A DNA stretch of 32,663 bases, taken from the NCBI GenBank assembly GCA_937894935.1, contig CALAYC010000051.1, positions 1 through 32,663 of the forward strand, read 5' to 3'. The notes beneath the pieces are model-generated. The model was given only the letters and a program-made list of their open reading frames with translations, had not been told where the DNA came from and did not search any database. The position numbers were made by a program, and so were the translations under genes. Position 1 is the first letter of the stretch. Each line of letters starts with the position of its first letter. This document shows positions 26,076 to 32,663 of the stretch, one piece after another. The stretch comes from an uncultured Verrucomicrobiota bacterium (lineage in GTDB: Bacteria > Verrucomicrobiota > Verrucomicrobiia > Limisphaerales > JADLHS01).

Positions 26076-26324
26076 TTACTGGCGTTGGTTAGCCGGCTGT
26101 TGGTTATTCGCCTGCTGATTGGACTGACGGGCTTTGCGCCATTTAGAACGATGTTTCACGATCCAATCTGTCAGCGCCCGTTCAAATCCGATATCGTAAC
26201 CCGCCTTTTCGGACTCGATCCACTTGTGCTTCAAGATCTCTTCGCGTTCAGCCTGAAACTCCCGGTACAACGAAGAGTTCTTCAGTAGGTCGCCAGCCGA
26301 CGGCTCTTTAGGGTTTTCCGCCAT
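26076..26324 (-). CDS. Small conserved-looking hypothetical protein, 82 aa
   Basis: A small, charged, helical protein without signal peptide or membrane helix. The middle, LYREFQAEREEILKHKWIESEKAGYDIGFERALTDWIVKHR, has a pattern 'H+W..SE.AG.D+G...A' that resembles a short segment of DUF4032 proteins, but the relation is tentative. The last 15 residues are Gln/Asn-rich (QSNQQANNQQPANQRQ) and come from a degenerate DNA repeat near 26085-26120. It lies upstream of pyrR with the PyrR-loop candidate in between, and is divergent from a Gfo/Idh gene. Function unknown. Confidence 0.7.
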   Translation of the reverse strand: MAENPKEPSAGDLLKNSSLYREFQAEREEILKHKWIESEKAGYDIGFERALTDWIVKHRSKWRKARQSNQQANNQQPANQRQ

Positions 26325-26409
26325 ACGTAACTACTTTGTATAACGACTTGATGAACCGAAGCTACGCCTGTCAGCCGGTCATGACAATCTCAAATCTCGC
26401 CTCTCTCGC

Positions 26410-26425
26410 TGGCGTTTTCCTTGCG
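26410..26425 (+). promoter_or_regulatory. Possible sigma-54 (-24/-12) promoter upstream of the second Gfo/Idh gene
   Basis: The bases TGGCGTTTTCCTTGCG match the sigma-54 consensus TGGCAC-N5-TTGCW at TGGC and TTGC, with the invariant GG and GC 12 bp apart. The site lies about 95 bp before the ATG at 26521. Two of the -24 element bases differ (GT for AC). An NtrC-type activator is encoded in the same window. A match of this quality can occur by chance in a sequence of this length. Confidence 0.3.
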
Positions 26426-26520
26426 GTGATGGCGAATCAATCGTCGGTTTCGCAAATTGACGCCAGGATTTCGGGTTTCGCCCCATTTTATCAAGCAGCC
26501 GGGTTGCGGATGTTCGGCGC

Positions 26521-27711
26521 ATGCTTAGGCGCAGCAAAAAATTTTCTACCTCGCGGCGCGGCTCGTTCAAGCCACGCCGAACCACAACCCTCCGACGAGC
26601 ATCCAGCCGGGGCCGCAAAGTCATTCGTTATGCGGTCGTGGGATTGGGACATATCGCGCAGAACGCGGTGTTGCCCGCGTTTCAAAACGCGCCCAACTCA
26701 GAACTGACCGCGCTGATATCGGACGATCCGAAAAAGCTCAAGCAACTGGGGCGGCATTATCGCGTCACCGATACGTTGAGTTACGATGACTATGAAGATT
26801 ATCTGCACGCTGGGAATGTGGACGCGGTTTACATCGCGTTGCCGAACAGTCTGCACAAAGATTTTTGTCTTCGCGCGGCCAACGCTCGCGTAAATGTTTT
26901 ATGTGAGAAGCCGCTCGCGGTTACTGAGAGTGATTGCGAACAGATTATTCGTGCGTGCGCTGAGAACGACGTGAAGCTGATGGTTGCGTATCGCTTGCAC
27001 TTTGAGCGCGCGAATCTCGAAGCGGTAAAGATCGTGCAATCGGGAAAAATCGGTGAACCGCGAATTTTTCAGTCGCTGTTCTCAATGCCGGTGAAGCCGG
27101 GGAATATTCGATTGGATCGTGAATTAGGCGGCGGAACGCTGTACGACATCGGCATCTATTGTATTAACGCGGCGCGCTATTTGTTCCGCGCCGAACCAAC
27201 GGAAGCGATTGCGGTTTCGGAGCGGAACGATGATCCGCGGTTTGCAGAAGTGGATGAGATGACCAGCGCGATTCTGCGATTTCCGGAGAATCGGTTGGCG
27301 GCATTCAGCACGAGTTTCGGCGCAACGGATACGGCGACATTGACGGTCGCGGGTACGAAAGGCTTGCTGCGGATGGAATCAGCCTACGAATATTCGGAAG
27401 CGATCAAGATGGAGGTGACTGTCGGTAGCAAGACGCAACGACGTGAGTTCAAGCGCCGGGATCAGTTCGCACCGGAGTTGATTTATTTCTCCGATTGCAT
27501 TCTCAAAAATCGCGAGCCCGAACCGTCCGGCGTCGAGGGATTGATTGATGTTCACATTATTCAATCGCTCTATCATTCAGCGGCGAAGGGCGGTCGCCCC
27601 GTTTCCATCCGGGAATTGCAACGGCACCGGCGGCCGAGTTTGCGTCAGGAAATTCATCGGCCGGCACTGCGACAGCCGAGGAAAATCCGAGTGCAATCGC
27701 CGTCAGAATGA
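26521..27711 (+). CDS. Gfo/Idh/MocA family oxidoreductase, glucose-fructose-oxidoreductase-like
   Basis: A 396-residue NAD(P)-dependent oxidoreductase. The Rossmann motif AVVGLGHIAQ is at residues 38-47, EKP at 129-131 (CEKPLAV), and GGGTLYDIGIYCINAARYLF carries the D-x-G-x-Y/x3-N type active-site helix of the glucose-fructose oxidoreductase branch. The first 33 residues are Arg- and Ser-rich (RRSKKFSTSRRGSF, RRTTTLRRASSRGRK) and unlike a normal leader; no later start codon precedes the Rossmann motif, so they may be real or the start may be at an unusual codon. A second Arg/Pro-rich tail ends the protein. It is monocistronic by position. Substrate unknown, distinct from the 11030 paralogue. 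Confidence 0.85.
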   Translation: MLRRSKKFSTSRRGSFKPRRTTTLRRASSRGRKVIRYAVVGLGHIAQNAVLPAFQNAPNSELTALISDDPKKLKQLGRHYRVTDTLSYDDYEDYLHAGNVDAVYIALPNSLHKDFCLRAANARVNVLCEKPLAVTESDCEQIIRACAENDVKLMVAYRLHFERANLEAVKIVQSGKIGEPRIFQSLFSMPVKPGNIRLDRELGGGTLYDIGIYCINAARYLFRAEPTEAIAVSERNDDPRFAEVDEMTSAILRFPENRLAAFSTSFGATDTATLTVAGTKGLLRMESAYEYSEAIKMEVTVGSKTQRREFKRRDQFAPELIYFSDCILKNREPEPSGVEGLIDVHIIQSLYHSAAKGGRPVSIRELQRHRRPSLRQEIHRPALRQPRKIRVQSPSE

Positions 27712-27782
27712 GCCGGAACGCAAGGGAACATCAATTTTTCGCAAATCAACATCAGCGCGCCCGATATTCAGATGGTAAGGGT

Positions 27783-27811
27783 TTGGGCGTGTTGCAGAAT
27801 CGTGCTATCCT
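27783..27811 (+). promoter_or_regulatory. Possible sigma-70-type promoter of dps
   Basis: TTGGGC at 27783-27788 and TATCCT at 27806-27811 are separated by 17 bp, and TG lies one base before the -10 box (extended -10). It is about 90 bp before the dps start. The -35 match is poor (3 of 6), so this is a weak prediction. Confidence 0.3.
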
Positions 27812-27899
27812 AAGACCGCCGGGCGGAGCAGGCGGGAAAGAGTTTCCCGTTCAGAATGGCTGCGCTGGCGCAAACCAAAACTAAACGGGTAAGGCAACT

Positions 27900-28382
27900 A
27901 TGAGCACGACTACATCTCCTCAAACAACGAAAAGTGCGCGTAAAGACACGCGGCTGGTGGAGGCATTGAATCTTACTTTGGCGGATTCTTATGCGCTGAT
28001 GGGGCTGACGCACCTGGCGCATTGGAATGTGGAAGGACCGGGATTTTTCTTTCTGCACAAGGCGTTCGAAGAACAATACGAACAGCTTTTCGAAGCGGTG
28101 GACGAAATCGCCGAGCGGCTTCGCGCGTTGGAAGCGTATGCAATCGGTGGTTTAGGCAAACTCGCGCAGACAGCCGGTCTGGAGGAATTCAAAGCGCCGA
28201 TGGCGCAGAATGATTACGTCGCGGCGTTGATTGTGGCGCATGAAAAGGTCATGGCCGACTTGACCCGTGCCCGGGACCTCGCGGGCGAAGTCAATGATCT
28301 GGAAACCCAGGACCTGATGATCGGTCGCCTGCAATGGCACGCGAAGACGGTCTGGATGTTGAAGAGTTTTTTGAAGAATTGA
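27900..28382 (+). CDS. dps: Dps ferritin-like DNA-protection protein
   Basis: A 160-residue Dps-family protein that stores iron and detoxifies peroxide, forming dodecamers that may bind DNA. The ferroxidase ligands fall at H41 (LTHLAHWNVEGP), H53 (LHKAFEEQY), D68 and E72 (VDEIAERL), the same spacing as H31, H43, D58 and E62 in Listeria Dps. A short N-terminal tail with Lys and Arg (KSARKDTR) could contact DNA. The start ATG has GGTAAGG just upstream. A cysteine-rich gene starts 6 bp after the stop and is probably co-transcribed. Confidence 0.93.
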   Translation: MSTTTSPQTTKSARKDTRLVEALNLTLADSYALMGLTHLAHWNVEGPGFFFLHKAFEEQYEQLFEAVDEIAERLRALEAYAIGGLGKLAQTAGLEEFKAPMAQNDYVAALIVAHEKVMADLTRARDLAGEVNDLETQDLMIGRLQWHAKTVWMLKSFLKN

Positions 28383-28388
28383 GTTGTG

Positions 28389-28877
28389 ATGGCGGAAGTC
28401 AAAGCCTGTTCCTGTGCTGCGGATTGCATTCCCGAGTTTTGTGACTGGAAATGCGCGCTGCGGGTGGTGGATGAATTACTTGCGACTCCCGGCGCAGTAA
28501 CAGGCGATGATACCGATCTGCTGTTGGATTTTCGCTCGCTTATTCGGCAGCAGAAAAACGCGGAAGCGACCTTGCGCGTCTTCTGTGAATTGCGCCGACG
28601 GCTGGAGGTCAAACATTACCTCGCATTTTATCGGCTGCGGTCGTGGCTGAAAAATCATCTGCTTGCGGAAGTGCGGGCCTGCCCGGCGGCTGCGCCGGAA
28701 CAGATTCCGGTGCGATTGAACTTCTATTGTGTGGAAGCGGTGCGGCGGGATTGCCTGTGTGCGGCGGCTGAACGCGGGAACGTGTTGCTGGCGCCGCGGC
28801 TGAATTTCGTATTTCGCCCCATAAACAAAGGGCCTCGCACGCTTTCAGCAGCGACTGTGTGCGCTTCGTCGGCGTAA
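28389..28877 (+). CDS. Cysteine-rich hypothetical protein linked to dps
   Basis: A 162-residue protein of no family I recognise. It starts 6 bp after the dps stop (a GTG directly before the ATG would add one residue). The N-terminus holds five cysteines in 16 residues (C7, C9, C13, C18, C22: CSCAADCIPEFCDWKC) and more Cys occur later (VFCELRRR, RACPAA, FYCVEA, RDCLCAAAE). The middle is helical and basic (LRVFCELRRRLEVKHYLAFYRLRSWLKNHLL). Codon use matches neighbouring genes, which supports coding. A metal- or redox-related partner of Dps is a guess from position and cysteines only. Confidence 0.6.
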   Translation: MAEVKACSCAADCIPEFCDWKCALRVVDELLATPGAVTGDDTDLLLDFRSLIRQQKNAEATLRVFCELRRRLEVKHYLAFYRLRSWLKNHLLAEVRACPAAAPEQIPVRLNFYCVEAVRRDCLCAAAERGNVLLAPRLNFVFRPINKGPRTLSAATVCASSA

Positions 28878-29232
28878 GTACCGGTTGCGGTAACGCTTCA
28901 TTTCTTTCTTCTTCCCGGGGGGGATTGGTTCCTACACGGACCGTTGCGAATTCCTACAGTTGTGGTTGGCGCGTCGTCATGGATTTTGACACCGGCCCCG
29001 GCGGGAGGCCCGGTATTGCTCCGGTTTCAGGTGGATTAGGATAATTGGATTTATTCAGAAAATTAGCTGACTGCAGCGAATTTCCGGTGCTGGCACATAA
29101 GCTGCGCCAGTCGGCGGCCATGGAGATGCAAGGAATGCCAGGAGGTTCGCAAAACATTTATCTACTGCTCGCGCGGGAGAATTGTAATCCCGTTTTGTTC
29201 TGAAAGTTGTCTCCACGTCACAAGGTTCATTC
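28878..29232. other. Intergenic region before the coiled-coil membrane protein
   Basis: About 355 bp with no convincing gene. ACCGG at 28991-28995 and CCGGT at 29010-29014 enclose a G/C-rich loop and might form a hairpin that ends the dps transcript, though without a T-run. The sigma-54-like site at 29091-29106 lies in its right half. Short frames here have no protein-like features. Confidence 0.45.
29091..29106 (+). promoter_or_regulatory. Candidate sigma-54 (-24/-12) promoter of the coiled-coil gene
   Basis: TGGCACATAAGCTGCG matches the consensus TGGCAC-N5-TTGCW with a perfect TGGCAC -24 element and TGC at the -12 element; the invariant GG (29092-29093) and GC (29104-29105) have the right 12-bp spacing. 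Transcription would begin about 115 bp before the ATG at 29233. The window encodes an NtrC-family activator with an intact GAFTGA loop, so the site has a possible regulator. Confidence 0.5.
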
Positions 29233-32200
29233 ATGAAAAATTCCGAAACGAGTTCCCAAGCTGTCGCGATTCCTGCGGATGCAGGATTTTCACCCTGGCA
29301 GCGTCTGAAATCTAAACGCATCTCGTATCTCGCTATTCCATTGCTGGTGATGGCGACAATTGTGGAGTTCGTCATTCTGGCGACGGGCTGGAAGTATCAA
29401 CAGATGGTCTGTTTGCCGCAAGGCATGGGCGTCACATTCTTCGGCATCGGCCCGATTGGCGCGGTGATTCTCGCGGTGGAACTTCTCAAGTTGCCGTTGG
29501 CCGTCTGGGCGGCGTCGCGGGTCGGTTGGCAAAAAGGATTCATGCTCATCGTGGGCTTGCCGCTGATTTGCGTGCTGACGTTCCAGTTGGTCAAAGACAT
29601 GGCGGTTTATGAAATGACCAAAGCGATGGAGCCGGCGAGCGAACTGCTCGAAAAAGCAGCGATTGAGGAAACCAGGATCGCGCAACTCAAAGGCGAAGTC
29701 GCGGCCATTGAAAACAAAAAGGTCGAACGCGAACAAAAACTCGCGGAGTTTGCCGCCAAGAAAGCGAAAGCTAAAGCGGATCTGGAAGAAGCGTTAAAAC
29801 GCAACGACGAAGCGCGACAGGACGCGATTTCGCTAACGGAATATCAGACCAAGGAACTCGCTGCGGTGGAGTCACGCCAAGGTGCGATTACCCGGCAATT
29901 CGACATTGATGCGGCGCAGATTTCCAAAGCGATTGCGGATTTGCGAGCGGCGCGGGAAGTCGAAGTTGCGCGGGCCGCCAAATGGAATGCGGAAGAAGCG
30001 CGAATTGAGAACGCGTACAAAACGAAGCTGGCCGCGTACACGAACAAGAAGAATGCCTACGAGAAAGACAAAGCCGAATACGAAGCGGCAAATATTATCA
30101 AGCGCCAGTTGATGAGCGAGCCGGTTGACCCGGGGGTTCCGCCGGAACGCGAAGTGAACACGGTTTTGAAGCCGACGTTGATTGCGGATCTCGACGCGCA
30201 GATCAAAGCGAAGGAAGCCGAACTGATCGAGGTCAACAACAAGCGACGCGAAAGCGTAGCGCAAGTGGCGGCTGATGCGCGACGGTTGCGCGAGGATTTT
30301 GATAAACGTTCTACCACGAAACGCGAAGAAGCGGATCGGAAGCGGGAAGAATTGCTCGCTGCGCAAGCCAAGTTGAATGAAGAACTCGCGGCGGAGGAAA
30401 AAGAACTGGATGCCGCTCTGGGCGTGGCAGTGCAAAAGGTGGACGGGATTCGGGCGGAAATCGCCGCTGCACAAAAGCGCGCGGAAGGCTTTTACGAAGC
30501 GCGGGAAGCGGCGATCAAAGAAACCCAGGTGCATCGGATCGCGACCACAGTGGAAATCGTGCGCGGTTTGTTGTTCGGAGAACGCCCGATGTCGGTGACG
30601 GCCAGCGCGAAAGAACGCGGCGACATTCTCACCGACCAGATCAGCATGGTGCGTATCTGGGTTTATCCGGTGTTGGCGTTCATAGTGGCGTTCCTGCCGA
30701 CGTTGATGGTGGAAATTGCGATTTCGACCATTTTCGAGAAAGACAAAGAGAAGAAACGTTCCGCACGTCGTCTCGGCTTCTTTGGTCGTCGTCTGCACGA
30801 CATCTACAAGCGAGCAGGTCGGTTGAAAATTTTGCGCGCGGAACGCATCGCTCGCGAAGCGACGGCGCAGATTGCAGCGCGCGACAAAGCGCTAGCGGCC
30901 AAGGAAGCAGAATTGCAGGCGGAACGAGAAGTGAAATCTGCCGAGGTCGCCACGCACGAAGAGGAATTGAAGAAGAAGGAATCCGAGTGGGTCGCGAAGT
31001 ACACTGAACTGGCGGATTCACTGAATCGCGCGGTAATCGAAAAAGATGCGTTGCGCGATCTGCAGAAGTCCGAAGTGGAGCGCCAGATTCAGATGCGGCA
31101 GCACGCCTGGTCGGAACGTCTCTCACAGTTGCGTCAGGAATTGGACGAACAACGCGCCGCAGCGGAAACCGAACGTCTGGAAATGATGCAGGCGCACCAG
31201 AAGAAACTTCTGGAGGTGACCGAAGATTGCAAATCGCAGGTCATTCAAGCGCGTCGCCAATTGGCCGAAGCCGAACTCGCTGCGGTGGAGAAGAACGCGA
31301 AGTTGTCGCATGATTTGAAGGAAGCGATTCATGCGCGCGACGCCGCGGAAGCGCAGTTGAAACATCAAACGGAGTACGCGGCGCGGCAATTGCAACAGGC
31401 GCAGGAAGATGTCGCCCGCGAAGTGGAAAAAGCGGTGCGTCAGGAAAAACATCGGGCCGAACGGCAGAAACTCGATTTCGAGAAAGCGTTGCGGCAGCAG
31501 GAAGAGGAATTCAATCATCGCCTGAAACAGCGCGAACAGGAATTGACGTTGGCATTCGATTCCCGCGTGGCGGAGGAAAAATCCAAAGCCGAACAGGAAG
31601 CGCGATTGCGCGAAGCCGAATTGGAACAGCAATTGGAGCAACGCACTCGCGAACTCAACGCGCATTGGAATCGGGAATTGCAACAACGCGAAGAAGTGGC
31701 TGAAGCGAAATTCAAACAACGCGAGCAACAGTTGCTGGCGCAGGCCGAAGCGCGGTTGCGCGATGTGCAGGCGCAGGCGGAAGAGCAGTTGCGCCGCCGC
31801 GAAGGAGAGTTGGAACGCGATCTTGCGACACAGCTTCGGCAGGAAGAGGCGCGTTTCCGCGAGGAACTGCAGCAGAAGGAACTGGCGTTCCACGCGAAGC
31901 TCAAGCAACGCGAACAGGAATTGGCCAATCGTGCCGCAGCACGCGAAATCGAGTTGCAGAATCAATGGGTTGCCGACCTGCGGACACGTGAAGAGGAATG
32001 GGAACAACAAGCCCAATCCCGCGTGCGGGCGGCGGAAACCCGCGCGGCTCAGGAAGCGCAACAACAGGAGGAAGTGTTTCAATTGAAATTGCGCCAGCGC
32101 GAACAGCAGTTACAAGCGCAGTTTGAAGCGCGCCAATCCGAGTTCCAGGCTCAGTGGGATCGCGATATTCGTCGCCGTGACCTCGAAGTAGCCGAAGCGC

Positions 32201-32478
32201 GGCAACGCGAGCAACAGTTGAAGACCCGCATGGAAGCGATGGTTGAAGCGCATCAGGCCGCAGAAAAGGAATGGGCGAAGGAGCTCACCATGACGCGCAA
32301 CAGCATCGAACCGCTCAAGGTTCTGTTGGCACGCACGGAGAAAGAACGCGACGAAGCGCGGCAGGCCGCCAGTGAAGGCATCCGTCAGGTGCAAGACCTG
32401 AAGAAGAAAACGCTCGAAGCGACTTCGCTGCTGAAGAGCTGGGAAAATCTCGATCACATGGCGGGCCGATTGAGCTGA
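29233..32478 (+). CDS. Large membrane-anchored coiled-coil protein, 1081 aa
   Basis: I do not recognise a family. Three membrane helices lie at about residues 31-51, 69-94 and 101-120. A first coiled coil covers about 135-430, rich in Ala, Glu and Lys (KLAEFAAKKAKAKADLEEAL). A fourth helix is at 476-500 (WVYPVLAFIVAFLPTLMVEIA). From about 530 to 1075 the protein is almost pure coiled coil with recurring LKQREQEL-like units spaced along it (e.g. HRLKQREQELTL, KFKQREQQLLAQ, AKLKQREQELAN, LKLRQREQQLQA). There is no enzymatic motif. An even number of helices would leave both coiled coils on defined sides; topology is unsure. A structural, envelope-organising or scaffold role is possible but unproven. 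It is preceded by a sigma-54-like promoter and followed by a strong hairpin. Confidence 0.88.
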   Translation: MKNSETSSQAVAIPADAGFSPWQRLKSKRISYLAIPLLVMATIVEFVILATGWKYQQMVCLPQGMGVTFFGIGPIGAVILAVELLKLPLAVWAASRVGWQKGFMLIVGLPLICVLTFQLVKDMAVYEMTKAMEPASELLEKAAIEETRIAQLKGEVAAIENKKVEREQKLAEFAAKKAKAKADLEEALKRNDEARQDAISLTEYQTKELAAVESRQGAITRQFDIDAAQISKAIADLRAAREVEVARAAKWNAEEARIENAYKTKLAAYTNKKNAYEKDKAEYEAANIIKRQLMSEPVDPGVPPEREVNTVLKPTLIADLDAQIKAKEAELIEVNNKRRESVAQVAADARRLREDFDKRSTTKREEADRKREELLAAQAKLNEELAAEEKELDAALGVAVQKVDGIRAEIAAAQKRAEGFYEAREAAIKETQVHRIATTVEIVRGLLFGERPMSVTASAKERGDILTDQISMVRIWVYPVLAFIVAFLPTLMVEIAISTIFEKDKEKKRSARRLGFFGRRLHDIYKRAGRLKILRAERIAREATAQIAARDKALAAKEAELQAEREVKSAEVATHEEELKKKESEWVAKYTELADSLNRAVIEKDALRDLQKSEVERQIQMRQHAWSERLSQLRQELDEQRAAAETERLEMMQAHQKKLLEVTEDCKSQVIQARRQLAEAELAAVEKNAKLSHDLKEAIHARDAAEAQLKHQTEYAARQLQQAQEDVAREVEKAVRQEKHRAERQKLDFEKALRQQEEEFNHRLKQREQELTLAFDSRVAEEKSKAEQEARLREAELEQQLEQRTRELNAHWNRELQQREEVAEAKFKQREQQLLAQAEARLRDVQAQAEEQLRRREGELERDLATQLRQEEARFREELQQKELAFHAKLKQREQELANRAAAREIELQNQWVADLRTREEEWEQQAQSRVRAAETRAAQEAQQQEEVFQLKLRQREQQLQAQFEARQSEFQAQWDRDIRRRDLEVAEARQREQQLKTRMEAMVEAHQAAEKEWAKELTMTRNSIEPLKVLLARTEKERDEARQAASEGIRQVQDLKKKTLEATSLLKSWENLDHMAGRLS

Positions 32479-32504
32479 ACGCCGGACTGATCACAAGAAT
32501 CACG

Positions 32505-32540
32505 TTGACCCGCTGGTGGTGCAAACTGCCAGCGGGTTAA
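32505..32540. terminator. Hairpin between convergent genes at the right end
   Basis: TTGACCCGCTGG at 32505-32516 pairs with CCAGCGGGTTAA at 32529-32540, a 12-bp stem with one G-U pair and a 12-base loop. It is 26 bp after the coiled-coil gene stop and 3 bp beyond the stop of the minus-strand partial gene, so it could end both transcripts. No long T-run follows on either strand. Confidence 0.6.
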
Positions 32541-32543
32541 TGC

Positions 32544-32663
32544 TTATCGGGTGCGCCAGAAAATGACTACGAGCGCGATCAGAAGCATCAGCCAGATCAT
32601 GAGCATCGGTTTGGCGGGAAGCTTGCCGAGATTGCTCAACGTAGTGATCGGGCCGAGGTCCAA
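32544..32663 (-). CDS. C-terminal fragment of a membrane protein (5' part outside the window)
   Basis: The minus strand is open from the window edge to a TAA at 32544-32546, encoding 39 residues. They contain one strongly hydrophobic helix (MLMIWLMLLIALVVIFW) followed by RTR and the stop, a typical C-terminal membrane anchor with positive charges on the cytoplasmic side. Before the helix is GPITTLSNLGKLPAKP. The position directly beyond the convergent hairpin supports a real gene end. The family cannot be told from this fragment. Confidence 0.55.
   Translation of the reverse strand: MDLGPITTLSNLGKLPAKPMLMIWLMLLIALVVIFWRTR

Noticed and set aside
28859..29044. Plus-strand frame of 61 residues after the Cys-rich gene
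   Set aside because: It overlaps the end of that gene, has low-complexity Gly/Ser content and no start signal.
29872..30798. Minus-strand frame of 308 residues opposite the coiled-coil gene, and a similar one at 31123-32082
   Set aside because: Phe- and Leu-rich shadows created by the GAA/GCG/CAG codons of the coiled coil on the plus strand.

Overview
The window looks like a chromosomal segment of a Verrucomicrobiota bacterium, probably close to the Pedosphaera/Limisphaerales group; this is inferred from gene content, not from a marker gene. The main clues are a PVC-type heme-binding dehydrogenase, two ThuA-domain proteins, a DUF1080 protein, two Gfo/Idh/MocA oxidoreductases, two TIM-barrel sugar isomerases and a GxxExxY-family gene. 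No rRNA, tRNA, CRISPR array, phage gene or intact insertion sequence was seen.

Layout. Positions 1-3682 hold the end of a GT4 glycosyltransferase, a hotdog thioesterase, a divergent small lipoprotein, an EamA-like membrane protein and a PaaK-like acyl-CoA ligase. Positions 3683-5046 are an accessory patch: an array of six 21-bp repeats, a 234-bp element with 27-bp terminal inverted repeats, an unrecognised 177-aa protein and a possible structured RNA. Positions 5047-12172 are a sugar operon (heme-domain dehydrogenase, phosphomannose-isomerase-like cupin, TIM-barrel isomerase, Gfo/Idh oxidoreductase), interrupted by a 478-bp inverted-repeat-flanked element with a damaged GxxExxY gene. Positions 12321-15933 hold a ThuA protein divergent from an operon of a tagatose/psicose-3-epimerase-like protein, DUF1080 and a second ThuA. 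These sets together suggest periplasmic and cytoplasmic breakdown of a glycoside through C3-keto intermediates.

From 26324 back to 15952 all genes lie on the minus strand, many with 4-bp ATGA overlaps: a small conserved protein, pyrR, pyrB, yicC, gmk, coaC, a membrane histidine kinase, an NtrC-type sigma-54 activator, a small membrane protein, an HpnD-like squalene/phytoene synthase, an ABC ATPase and a methyltransferase. A good PyrR-binding-loop candidate lies in the pyrR leader.

The right end carries a second Gfo/Idh oxidoreductase, dps with a cysteine-rich partner, and a 1081-aa membrane protein that is mostly coiled coil. Sigma-54-like -24/-12 sites precede the oxidoreductase and the coiled-coil gene, so the NtrC-type regulator may act inside this window. 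A truncated minus-strand gene with a C-terminal membrane helix enters from the right edge.
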